Part shown: piece by piece, positions 42,319 to 51,602 of the stretch
How the letters are laid out: every line of letters begins with the position of its first letter
Position numbering within the stretch: the first letter of the stretch is position 1
Assembly: GCF_030272615.1 (NCBI RefSeq)
Contig: NC_081406.1
Span: 141,268,361 to 141,332,360, forward strand
DNA from: Cryptomeria japonica
Lineage: Eukaryota > Streptophyta > Pinopsida > Cupressales > Cupressaceae
Direction: 5' to 3'
Length of the DNA stretch: 64,000 bases
Notes under the pieces: model-generated
What the model saw: only the letters and a program-made list of their open reading frames with translations
The model's database searches: none
What the model was told of the DNA's origin: nothing
Made by a program: the position numbers and the translations under genes

Positions 42319-44372
42319 ATGGCAAGAAATGAGTTTGCCTCCTCAAAAGCCCCCATGTTTGATGGAACTAACTATTTATTTTGGTGTAGAAGAATGGAAA
42401 CATATATGTCATCTTTAGGATTTGATGTTTGGATGTCCGTAAAAAATGGGTACACTATCCCTAGTGTTCCTCCCACTGACCCAGATGCTAAGAAGGAGTA
42501 TGAGAACAATGCAAAGGCTAAACATGCTATTCTTAGTGGACTGATAGATAATGTGTTTTTCAAGGTTATGCATTGCTCATCTGCCAAGGAGATGGGATAA
42601 ATTGCAGAGATTATTTGAAGGAGATCCCAAAGTCTAAGAGGCCAAGCTACAATCACTAAGAGTTCATCTTGAAGGTTTGAAGATGAAAGATGAAGAAAAG
42701 ATTGCAGACTACCTTCACAGAGTAGATGAAACTGTGAACACCATCAAGGGACTTGGAGAGGAAATTGCTAATGAAATTATTGTCAAAAAGGTACTTAGAT
42801 CACTCGTATCTAAGTATGATACTAAGGTCTCTGCTATAGAGGAAGCACCTAAGGATTAGAAAACCTTCACAATGGATGAGTTATTTGGCTTCCTAACTTC
42901 TTATGAGATGATGACAACTAGAGAAGGATCTTCAAGGAAAGAGGTTGCTTTCAATTCCACCAAAAAGGGTAAGGAAGAGGTTGCTCATAAAAAATCCAAT
43001 GAAGACTCAGATGTAGAGGTAGAAATTTTTTTCAAAAATCTCAAGAGAGGATGCGGTAAGTATAAAGGAAACTTACCAGTCAAATGCTTTAACTGTGGTA
43101 AAGTTAGACACTTTTCTGCAAAATGTCCCTATAATAAAAGTAGTGGAGATGAGCAAAGGAGTTTTAGCAGATCCATCAGTAAAGACAAAGGGAGGAAAGT
43201 CTACTCGAAAGGAAGAAGAAACTACTAGAAGTAGAACATCTTATATACCATTGAGGATGATGCCACAGATGAAGAAAGTGCATCAGAAGATGACTGCCAT
43301 GAGGATGAAAGAGAAGTTAATCTCTTTATGGAACTAGATAAACTAGTTAGTGGAGATAAGGAAGAAGAAGAAATTGAAGCTGAAGTGGATCTAGAAGGTG
43401 AGCTCATAAGTGCACTTGAGGAATTTAGTAAGACAAAAAGAGAACTCAAGAAGTTCAAGCTTGTTGTAGTAAAAGAAAAAGATCTCTTGAAGAAATCCCT
43501 AGATGAGTCCAATCAAGTTATTTCTGACTTGAAACTCTAGTTGGAAGAAGACAAGAGCATATGTAAAGTTACATCCTCTGATTTGATGAAGAAGGAGAAG
43601 GTGCATCAAAATGGAAGAAGAATTTGTGAAGCTCAGAAAGGAGCTTGAAAAGAGTAAGGATGGACTGAAAATGAGGAGCAAGTATGAGGGCAGTACTGAA
43701 GCCTTGGACAAGATGTGGAGAAAACAAAAGCAATCAAAGGATACTAGTGGCATAGGATTTGACAAAGGACAAAGTTCAAAAAACAAAGACACATCCGATA
43801 AGGATATAAAATTCACTTCTTCAAGTGAAGGTGAAGAGATGAAAACATTCACTGTAAGTAAAGATACTGGTAAAAAGACTTATGCAGAAACTGCAAGAAA
43901 CTGCCACACAAACCAGTATGCTCAATCAATGAACCAAAGGCCACACTCAATGTACCAAAATGCAGATCTTAGGAGAAAAGAAAAGGTTGATCATGAAGGG
44001 TTCACTAGAGTCAGCAACATGAAAGGAAGACCCCTGGTGAGACAGATGTTTGCCGGACCAAGGCAACCAAACCAGTATGTACCAAACTTTCATGGTTTTT
44101 GTTACCAGTGTAACAAGTTTGGTCATAGAATTAGTGATTGTAAATTGATGAACAAGCCCCCTATTAGTTTTGAAAGTAAAAATCCATTTAATGTACTCTG
44201 GGATATTAATGTTGTTTTTTATCAGTGCAATGGATTTGATCATAAGAGTTTTGAATGTAGGAAAAGTAAATCGGTGTCCTACAATAGTTTTGAAGATTCA
44301 TCTTTTAATGTAAATGTGAAATGCTATAACTGTCAGGAGTTTGGACATATTGAAAAGAATTGTAAGCACTAG
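42319..44372 (+). pseudogene. Copia-4 gag with coiled coil and two zinc-knuckle groups
   Basis: The ATG at 42319 begins MARNEFASSKAPMFDGTNYL. The N-terminal Gag domain (FDGTNYLFWCRRMETYM) is followed by a frame break near 42600. A first zinc knuckle, CFNCGKVRHFSAKC, lies at about 43089. Then come an acidic coiled-coil region (43328-43700), the motif DTSGIGFDKGQSS at about 43743, and three more knuckles. These are CYQCNKFGHRISDC (44104), a degenerate FYQCNGFDHKSFEC (44219) and CYNCQEFGHIEKNC (44323). The open stretch 43611-44372 is the longest. Stops and frameshifts show decay. The C-terminal half matches the outer copia Gag. Confidence 0.8.
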
Positions 44373-44900
44373 AAAATCAAGAAAAAAAAGACAACTCATG
44401 GTCAAAAACCGGTAGTTAAACCAGAACAAGAATTTGCAGTAGACAAAAAGAAAGAAGACAAACCGGTTTGGGTTGAGAAAGAAAAGGACAAAGAAAAATC
44501 AAGTCTGATTGTGCAAACTTCTCTACATGCAAAAAGAAGAAACTTGTGGGTTGTAGATAGTGGTTGCTCCAGCCACATGAACAATGATAAAAATAAATTT
44601 ATCAAGCTTGAAGATTGGAAAGGAGGCTCAATAAGATTTGGAGATAATTCTTCCATCAAGATAAAGGGAAAAGGTACTTTGAATATTGATGGAAAATTTA
44701 AAGTACATGATGTATATTATGTGGAAGGCATGAAACACAATTTGCTAAGTGTGAGTCAGATGTGTGACAAAGGTTATAAATTCACTTTTAACTCTACTAG
44801 TTGTCAGATAAAGAAGGAGAGTATCGGTCAGGTTGTTGCAAAAGGTAAGAGGATAGATGAAAATGTATGCAATCTGAAAGAATGTTTTGAATCCCAATGA
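44373..44900 (+). pseudogene. Copia-4 protease and pre-integrase
   Basis: A charged linker leads to the protease site LWVVDSGCSSHMNNDKNKF (44540-44600, within the open stretch 44511-44900). It continues with FGDNSSIKIKGKGTLNIDGK, YYVEGMKHNLLSVSQM and CDKGYKFTF. The catalytic Asp-Ser-Gly is intact. It stops at 44898, just before the integrase zinc-binding region. Confidence 0.85.
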
Positions 44901-45840
44901 ATGTTGGTACAAGTAGATGAAAGCTAGTTGTGGCATAGAAGATTAGGCCACATCAATTTTGATAATCTAGTTACAGTAAGCAAAAAGGGTCATGTGAAAA
45001 ATATACCACCAATCATCAAACCGGTAAGCACATTTTGTGATGAATGTGTGAAATGGAAGGAGACTAAGGTGAGATTCAAGACAAAAGAATGCAACACCTC
45101 TAGAACACTTGAACTTGTACATACATATCTGTGTGGTCCAACTAGGACAAGAGCTCTTGCCGGTGAAAGATACTTTATGCTCTTCATTGATGACTATTCA
45201 GGAATGGCATGGGTCACTTTCCTTCCAGGATAAATCACAATGATTTGATAGATTCAATATCTTCCAGAAGATGGTAGAGAAGGAAAGAGGATACAAGCTG
45301 AAATGCCTAAGATCCAATAGGGGTGGAGAGTTCACATCAAATGAGTTTGAAGATTATTGTGAGAGACATGGAATCAGAAGACAATACTCAGCCCCTAGGA
45401 CACCACAACAAAATGGTGTGGTAGAAAGGAAGAACAAGATAGTCAAAGAGATGGCCAGAACCATGTTGAATGAGCAATTTTACCGAATTTGTAATGGAAG
45501 GAAGCAATTCATACTACAACATATACTTTGAATTGGGTTTAGTTAAGAACAAATAGCATAATGACACCTTATGAGTTGTGGTATGACTGAAAGCCATCAG
45601 TCAAGTACTTCAAGGTGTTTGGAAGCAAATGCTTTATCAAGAGAGACGTGGATGGTTTAGGTAGTTTTGACTCCAGGAATGATGAAGCAATCTTCCTTGA
45701 TTATTCAACTAACAGTAAAGCCTACAAATGCTACAAGAAAAGACTAAGAAGAGTCATTGATAGTGTGCATGTAAGAGTTGATGAGGATATGCATAAAGAA
45801 AGACAAGCACAAGTGAACTAGTATGATTCTGGTGATGAAG
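44901..45840 (+). pseudogene. Copia-4 integrase
   Basis: LWHRRLGHINFDNLVTVSKK and CDECVKWKETK form the His/Cys zinc-binding region. HTYLCGPTRTRALAGERYF carries a Tyr where the first catalytic Asp should be, so the active site is damaged. CLRSNRGGEFTSNEF has Asn for the second Asp. APRTPQQNGVVERKNKIVK keeps the Glu. After a frame break near 45480-45560, FGSKCFIKRDVDGLGSFD and DEAIFLDYSTNSKAYKCY close the domain. It was certainly inactive before or after decay. Confidence 0.85.
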
Positions 45841-46489
45841 GTGAAGAAGCATCCAATAGGGTCCCTAACTGATATCTTCAAAAAAAACACCTAGAAGAGT
45901 AGATTTTAAGTAATAAGAGTGATGGTGTGCAAAATAGAAAAAGACTTGCCTAGAATGATGAACAAGTCAATTTCTGCCTCATGACTGAAATGGAACCTAA
46001 AATATTCAATGAGGCTAGCAAAAGTCAGAAATGGATGACTGCAATGGAAGAAGATTTGTAGCAAATTGAGAAGAACAAGACTTGGGAATTAGTCCCTAGA
46101 CTGGCAAACAAGAACATTATTGGCACCAATGGGTCTACTTGAATAAGATGAATGAAGAAGGTAAAATTATTAGGCATAAAGCTAGACTTGTGTGCAAGGG
46201 TTACTCTTAAGTAGAGGGCATTGATTTTGAAGAAACATTTGCACCAATAGCTAGACTAGAAGCAATTAGGATGTTTCTATCTATTTCAGCCTACAAGGTT
46301 TATAAGATACATCAAATAGATGTAAAATTTGTCTTCCTCAATGGAATTTTGGAAGAAGAAGTATATATGGAGCAACCGGAAGGGTTTATGTTACATGATG
46401 ATGAAACCTTTGTGTGTCAATTGAAGAAGGCCTTGTCTGGGTTGAAGCAAGCTCCTAAGGCTTGGTATTCAAGACTGGATAAGTACCTT
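45841..46489 (+). pseudogene. Copia-4 reverse transcriptase, N-terminal part
   Basis: [72 protein letters not shown] and [16 protein letters not shown] are recognisable through frame damage. The sequence ends after the Asp-Lys-Tyr-Leu at about 46489, where the ORF C element begins. The remaining reverse transcriptase and RNase H are not in the window. Confidence 0.85.
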
Positions 46490-46825
46490 GTTATCGCTGT
46501 TTTAAAATTGGATTCTTTCCCCATATTTGGCTATGGTTTTTGAAAAAATTTGTATAAGATGTGGCCCCAAATGCTTCAGCCTTATTCTAAACCTAGAGGG
46601 TTTAAGGTTTTTCTAAGTTTTAGGCTTTATCTTTTGTGTTAGGTCCCCTGGTTTCTATTCCGACGTTACTTTATTTCACTTTAAGTCATGGGTCGCGGGG
46701 TCGTAAGAAGTGTCCCCCCTTGCTATTTACCTAGGCGGTCATGTTTATTATTTGAAAATTTTCGCCTTTTATTATTTCCTTCTAAAGTGCCGGGCCCAGT
46801 AAATGCTGAGCAACTTCAGAAAGGA

Positions 46826-47605
46826 TCTGACGGTCAGCGCTATCTCGCAAAGGTTAAGTGCTTGCCCTTTAAGGCTGCGAAATAGCGAGGATTAATATCG
46901 GCCGTCCATCTGTCACGACAGGGTAAGTGGAAGGCATAGTTGTCAGTGCTAGCTGGAGCCCCGTGGCTTTCTTTTGGCGTATTATAAGGTAACACGTGGC
47001 ACGGGCCGCCACAGTCGAAGGTGACACGAAAGCCAGGTGTCCATGATGTGTCCGTGGGCCCACCTCTTCTGAAAGCTCCTAGCAGGGTTTAAATGTCGCG
47101 CAAGTCGAGATAAGATCTAACGGCTCGCGCTATTTCGCAAGGGTAAGATGCTCACATTTTAAGGCTGCGAAATAGCGAAAGTTAACCTGGACCGTCCACG
47201 TGTCTTGATGCCACGCGGTCTAAAAGGTAGTTGTGGGTCCCTATAGTGTATGTTCGACAAATGAAAAGTTGACAGGTCAGCTTCGAAGGTGCCATGAAAG
47301 CCAGGTGTCTATGGCGTTTCTGTGGGCCCACCTTTCCTGAGGTAGACCTGTCAAGACTGAAGTGGGGCCCCCCATGGTTCTTCTTCCGGCAAATGACAGA
47401 ATGACAAATCAGCACAGTGGATGACTAGATGCCAGATGTCACTGATGACTCAGCGGGCCCACCTTTCCTGAGGACCTGTTCGAAGGATTAAAAGGCGATT
47501 AACTTGAAAGATAATCCAACGGCCCGCGCTATTTCGCAAAGGTTAAGTGCTCACATTTTAAGGCTGTGAAATAGCGAGAATGAATATCAGCCGTCCACGT
47601 GTCAT
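46826..47605. repeat. Three hairpin repeat units upstream of ORF C
   Basis: The units lie at about 46836-46888, 47126-47178 and 47526-47577. Each has GCGCTATTTCGCAA, a spacer with GGTTAAGTGCTCACATTTTAAGG, and then TGCGAAATAGCG. The arms CGCTATTTCGCA and TGCGAAATAGCG are a 12-bp inverted repeat with a loop of about 26 bases, with one mismatch in units 1 and 3. Each unit is preceded by a TCTAACGG-like word and followed 10-20 bp later by GCCGTCCA(C/T) and, in two units, the ACGTGTC word. Unit spacings are 290 and 400 bp. Confidence 0.85.
47054..47463. promoter_or_regulatory. Three GTGGGCCCAC palindromes upstream of ORF C
   Basis: GTGGGCCCAC stands at 47054-47063 and 47322-47331, and GCGGGCCCAC at 47453-47462. 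Each is followed by CTCTTCTGA or CTTTCCTGAGG. The palindrome matches the known consensus for plant TCP transcription factors (GTGGGNCCCAC-type and TGGGCY site II). Binding is inferred only. A related CACGGGCCCGC lies at about 47632. Confidence 0.45.
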
Positions 47606-47648
47606 GATGATGACATGGCAAAAAGAGAAAAGCACGGGCCCGCTACGG

Positions 47649-47657
47649 TATAAAAGG
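47649..47657 (+). promoter_or_regulatory. Probable TATA box of ORF C
   Basis: TATAAAAGG stands about 500 bp upstream of the ORF C start codon, in a GC-rich setting and downstream of the repeat units. Transcription would start near 47680 and give a leader of about 470 bases. Several short upstream ATGs lie in that leader. Confidence 0.5.
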
Positions 47658-48152
47658 CGACATTCAGCCAGTATCAAAATAGAATGTGAGGGGATTTTCT
47701 AAGCCAATGGTCGGATGCCGCGTGGTATTATGTGGCCAATAAAAAGACAGGACTTAGACTAAGGACAAAGCCGTCAAAATGAAATTCACAGAGAGACACT
47801 TGCAGAAAGACTGCGGCCCGTTGGAGCTAAAATATGAATTCTCATATGAATTCGATTTTGAAGGGACGGTCGAAGCATGCGGAATCAATGTTACAGTTAA
47901 GACCCAGAGTACAAGCATTTGATTTCCTAACAACCAAGTAAGGATATCTCTTAAAAGGATTTTTGCAGAGGAGGCAAACGCAGAGTTATCTTCTACAAAT
48001 ACAGAGAAGGCGAATTGGTTGCAGAGCGAATTTCTTCGAGCAAGCATCAGGTTTTTTTTTATTTTGCAGCCGTTCTTGTGTTGTGATACGTGAAACTGTT
48101 CCCGTATAGCAGAAATATTTTCAGAAGTAATATTTATCTGGTTGTATTGCAA

Positions 48153-51100
48153 ATGGCTCCTAAAAGGGAATTTTCTGGTAAAGTTGATTATCTTGAAAGA
48201 AGTGTGTGTGATGACTTCTTAGAGCAGTTGACGCTGTCAACCAACCAGGCATCTAAGGCCAAAGAATTAGTACCCAGGGCTCCCCGACTGAAGATTGGAG
48301 AAGGATTGTATGATAAGGGTAATTGGTTAAGAGACCCACAGGTTGGGCTGTCTGGGTTGGGGTTATTTAAAATCGGTTTTGGAATGAGGAATTCTCCTGC
48401 TCCTCAAAATAGCATTTGGGAACTAGATGTTGGGAAATTGGTAGTCCCAGGGGTGTTCATGGATACAGATTTGTTAACCCAGATGGCTTTAAATTATGAT
48501 TCAGTTACCAGGTGTATCCGGGATGTGAATGGAAAAACCCTCGTAGAGATAAATGCAGAAGAGCTGAGAAAAGCGTTTGGGCTTAGTGAGTTTACCAATC
48601 TCTTGGAGCATATAAGCTTCACACAATTAACTCAGGTGTATAGGGCACAGAGGACTCATCTCAGGAATGGGCCTCTCAAAGAACTTTTTCTGAAAGTCGG
48701 AGGGTTAGCAGTTGTAGGGCCCAATACACAAGAGCCCTTTTCACTAAGTATGTTTACCTTAAGGGCAAAAGGGATGTACTGGGCACTTTGCCAAGTTCTA
48801 GGAGAGGATGCTGAATCTAATATACCAAATCATTATTTGTTAATGATTGTTCAAATTTTGAATCCTTCTCTTGCTATTACATTTGATTATGCCTCCTATA
48901 TTGCTGATGCTATCCATGGAGGACTGATGGGGATAAAGAATGGGAAGGTGGATAGGCCATTTGGGTGGTATTCACTATTGATGCACCTCTTCCTCTTCAA
49001 AGGTGGAGATTATTTTGCCAGTGGAATGGATCTGGTAAAAGAAAAGGAGGGAGAGAAGATGCCAGTACAATTATGGAGCACCGTATTGTCATGGGATAGA
49101 GAGGATGCAAGTTTTCTAAAGTTTGATAAATACTTTGCATCCAAAATAAGGACTCTTCTTTGCTCTGACAATCCACGAGTCCCCAAGATTCTTCTGGAAT
49201 TCCTAAGACCAAAAGAATTCGCAGAGAATGTCAAGATTGTTCATAACTGGGGTGATATGTATTTGTATCCAGTGTCCACAGTGTTTAGGGTCTTTGGTTT
49301 CAGAGGCACTCCATTTTTGTTACCATACCAGGTCCCCCTCAAAGTGGGAATAGCTGAGATTCTCAGACAAATTGGTGACTTGCAAGAGGCAGAGTTAACA
49401 GGCCGAGGTAAAGGGACTATTTTCCCTACAGCTACAGTAGCCCACCAATTTGTAATCACCAAGGGCGGCTGGAAATGTTTTGAGGATTTCCTTAAACCCT
49501 ACCATTTGTCCACTGCAGTGTCAAGATGTGCTGATCCGGAGGACTTCTACAATGGTGTATTCCGGAAGAAGGTAGCATGCAGAGGTAGGCCCCACCAATT
49601 CCACTTTCCTGAAGACCTCATCAGGAATGAATTTGATTTGGATGAACAGGAGTTGAGGAAGGAAAAATGGGTAGCTTACAGGAAGGCCCTGGATTTTGTG
49701 CATCAATTTGATGCTAGCTATGACCCATTGTCTAGCTTCTTCCCATTGGAAGAAAAGATAAAATTTTTGATTATTTGTTTTGAGGATGTGATGCAGACAA
49801 TAAAGGAGAAAAGGGGAGTTGTAATTAAAAACAACCCTGAGAAAGCAAGAATGATTTTGGGAAAATCAGCTCCTATTAAAGCCATCCCTCCTGGTGATTA
49901 CACCCTGCATAAGAAAGCAGGTTATAGTGTGTTGGTGTCTGCAAGAGGGGAACCCTCTTCATCTAAAGGGAAGAGGAAAGCACATGAAGTCATTGACATC
50001 CAAGACAGCCCAAAGAAGCAGAGGGTGGGGAAGGAAGTGCAATCAGATACACCCTTATATTCCCCATCCCAATCCCCTCTCCACATTGGAGATGAACAAG
50101 CAGCAACTGAATACCTCTCTCAGTTGGGCAGTTTGGGGGAGATTGCGTATACATATGATGAAGTGGAAGAGGGGATGCCAGAAGAACCCACTGAAGCACA
50201 AATGGACATCACCTCGACTGAACTCAAAGGCCAGGAGTGGGACCCTGAGATAAAGAAGGCCACTAGTGCTTTTCTAGCCGATGATAGTTTTGTAACATCT
50301 GAAGCATTTATGCAGTTTATATGGAAACAACATATAGATAAATATAATGCTAGATGTGAAACAAGAAAGGCAGAACAATTAAATAAAGATCCAGCATTGG
50401 TGGAGGAAGAAATAAAACAGGAGATGATGGAAGAATTCAAAACCATCACTCCTGAACAGGGGAGAGATTTAGTAGCACAAGCTGGAGTGCTCATTTTGCC
50501 AGAATGGAATATTGCTGATGCTCTGGTGCTGGATGCAGTGAGGAAAGAAACCAAACCCATGGAAGGGGTTACATTCAGTAAAGACAATGCTGCTCTAGTC
50601 ATGTGGTCCCTTAAGAGAAATGAGGACAAGAAGGGTAAAGACACCACAGGGACAAGTCACATTGGCGGATTGATGGTCAGGAGAGTAGAAAGCACAGGGG
50701 TAGTAGAGGCTGCTAGCACGGTGTTGGAGACTGCCAAATTTAGTGTTGCAGTAGCTGAGAAGGATGCTAAAGAAAAAGAGGCTCTCCAGCTCAAACTGGA
50801 AACAGTCTTGAAGGCTTATGATAGTGCCAAGGAGGAAATAAGAGGCAAGGAGAGTATTATTGCCAGATTGCAGAGCCAATTAGCAGGACAACGTCAACAA
50901 GGTGATTCTTCAACATTAATGATCACCTCTTCTCCTGCAAGACCTCCACCTACTAGCCCCATTATTGAGCTCCCACCATCTCCTGCACCTTCCAGCTCTC
51001 AGATGATAGAGATAACTCCCCAAGAATTGGAGAGTCTTAAGCAAGCTCAGGCCTATTATGCAGGGAAGTATGAAGAAAAGATCAAGGCCACAGTCTCCAG

Positions 51101-51602
51101 TTTTGCAGACACTATAAATGCTTCACTCCTTCACAATAGTGTAGGAAAAGTCATGGAGATATGGACTGAATTGATAAGAGATAAAGTCATATTGACACCC
51201 ATTTTTGACAGATGGAGGCCTAGGGAGCAGGATTTAGAGTTCATGTGTGTTTCCTGTGATGAAGCAAGAGCTAACCCTATTATCAAATCCACTTCTGATA
51301 TTACTAAGAGTTTATTGCAATTGGCGACAGAGGTGGATAATGTGGAAAGAAGGGTTAAATTACTTAAAAAGGAATACACTGATCAGGTGTGTGAATTACT
51401 CCCAGGAATTTTTGCTAATCCAGATCAACTGAAAGACAAACAGATATGGCTCAATGAGATAAATGTTAAATTGTCAGCAAGGGTCAAGGGAATTATTGAT
51501 CTGGATGACACCTCATTTTTTGTTATAACTGATGCTCTGCAAAAAGGATTAGAAAATCTGTTTGATGGCAACACACACAAGAGCACAAGAAACAAACGTT
51601 AG
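48153..51602 (+). CDS. ORF C: intact 1149-residue protein of unknown function
   Basis: The frame is open for 1149 codons. I choose ATG 48153 (MAPKREFSGKVDYLE; AAATGG context) over the ATG at 48090, whose 21 extra residues look like leader. Residues about 1-590 look globular, with ITFDYASYIADAIHGG (about 242) and GTPFLLPYQVPLKVG then EILRQI (about 384-407). A basic, bipartite-like segment (SKGKRKAHEVIDIQDSPKKQ, about 603-622) may be a nuclear signal. An acidic middle, a coiled coil (EKEALQLKLETVLKAYDSAK, from about 873), a Pro-rich stretch (about 928-945) and a second helical part (VERRVKLLKKEY, about 1064) follow. No Gag, Pol or catalytic DDE pattern is evident. The TAG stop lies in the 5 bp next to the gypsy LTR, so the end is probably original. 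Confidence 0.8.
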   Translation: MAPKREFSGKVDYLERSVCDDFLEQLTLSTNQASKAKELVPRAPRLKIGEGLYDKGNWLRDPQVGLSGLGLFKIGFGMRNSPAPQNSIWELDVGKLVVPGVFMDTDLLTQMALNYDSVTRCIRDVNGKTLVEINAEELRKAFGLSEFTNLLEHISFTQLTQVYRAQRTHLRNGPLKELFLKVGGLAVVGPNTQEPFSLSMFTLRAKGMYWALCQVLGEDAESNIPNHYLLMIVQILNPSLAITFDYASYIADAIHGGLMGIKNGKVDRPFGWYSLLMHLFLFKGGDYFASGMDLVKEKEGEKMPVQLWSTVLSWDREDASFLKFDKYFASKIRTLLCSDNPRVPKILLEFLRPKEFAENVKIVHNWGDMYLYPVSTVFRVFGFRGTPFLLPYQVPLKVGIAEILRQIGDLQEAELTGRGKGTIFPTATVAHQFVITKGGWKCFEDFLKPYHLSTAVSRCADPEDFYNGVFRKKVACRGRPHQFHFPEDLIRNEFDLDEQELRKEKWVAYRKALDFVHQFDASYDPLSSFFPLEEKIKFLIICFEDVMQTIKEKRGVVIKNNPEKARMILGKSAPIKAIPPGDYTLHKKAGYSVLVSARGEPSSSKGKRKAHEVIDIQDSPKKQRVGKEVQSDTPLYSPSQSPLHIGDEQAATEYLSQLGSLGEIAYTYDEVEEGMPEEPTEAQMDITSTELKGQEWDPEIKKATSAFLADDSFVTSEAFMQFIWKQHIDKYNARCETRKAEQLNKDPALVEEEIKQEMMEEFKTITPEQGRDLVAQAGVLILPEWNIADALVLDAVRKETKPMEGVTFSKDNAALVMWSLKRNEDKKGKDTTGTSHIGGLMVRRVESTGVVEAASTVLETAKFSVAVAEKDAKEKEALQLKLETVLKAYDSAKEEIRGKESIIARLQSQLAGQRQQGDSSTLMITSSPARPPPTSPIIELPPSPAPSSSQMIEITPQELESLKQAQAYYAGKYEEKIKATVSSFADTINASLLHNSVGKVMEIWTELIRDKVILTPIFDRWRPREQDLEFMCVSCDEARANPIIKSTSDITKSLLQLATEVDNVERRVKLLKKEYTDQVCELLPGIFANPDQLKDKQIWLNEINVKLSARVKGIIDLDDTSFFVITDALQKGLENLFDGNTHKSTRNKR

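Larger units (their letters stand above)
46490..51602 (+). mobile_element. ORF C element inserted in Copia-4 reverse transcriptase
   Basis: Copia sequence stops after DKYL at about 46489 and does not return. A GC-richer 5' region of 1.66 kb with hairpin repeats, a TATA box and one intact ORF follow, until a gypsy LTR enters at 51603. The left edge may lie up to about 25 bp further right, since TTTAAAATTGGATTC could be residual copia (FKIGF). The right edge is hidden behind the gypsy element. No LTR, inverted repeat or target duplication was found. The parallel with the ORF B element (same kind of target, repeat-bearing 5' region, single large ORF) supports one family. Confidence 0.55.

Noticed and set aside
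50120-50647. 175-codon minus-strand ORF
   Set aside because: Shadow of the acidic middle of ORF C; serine-rich by reverse complement of the coding strand.
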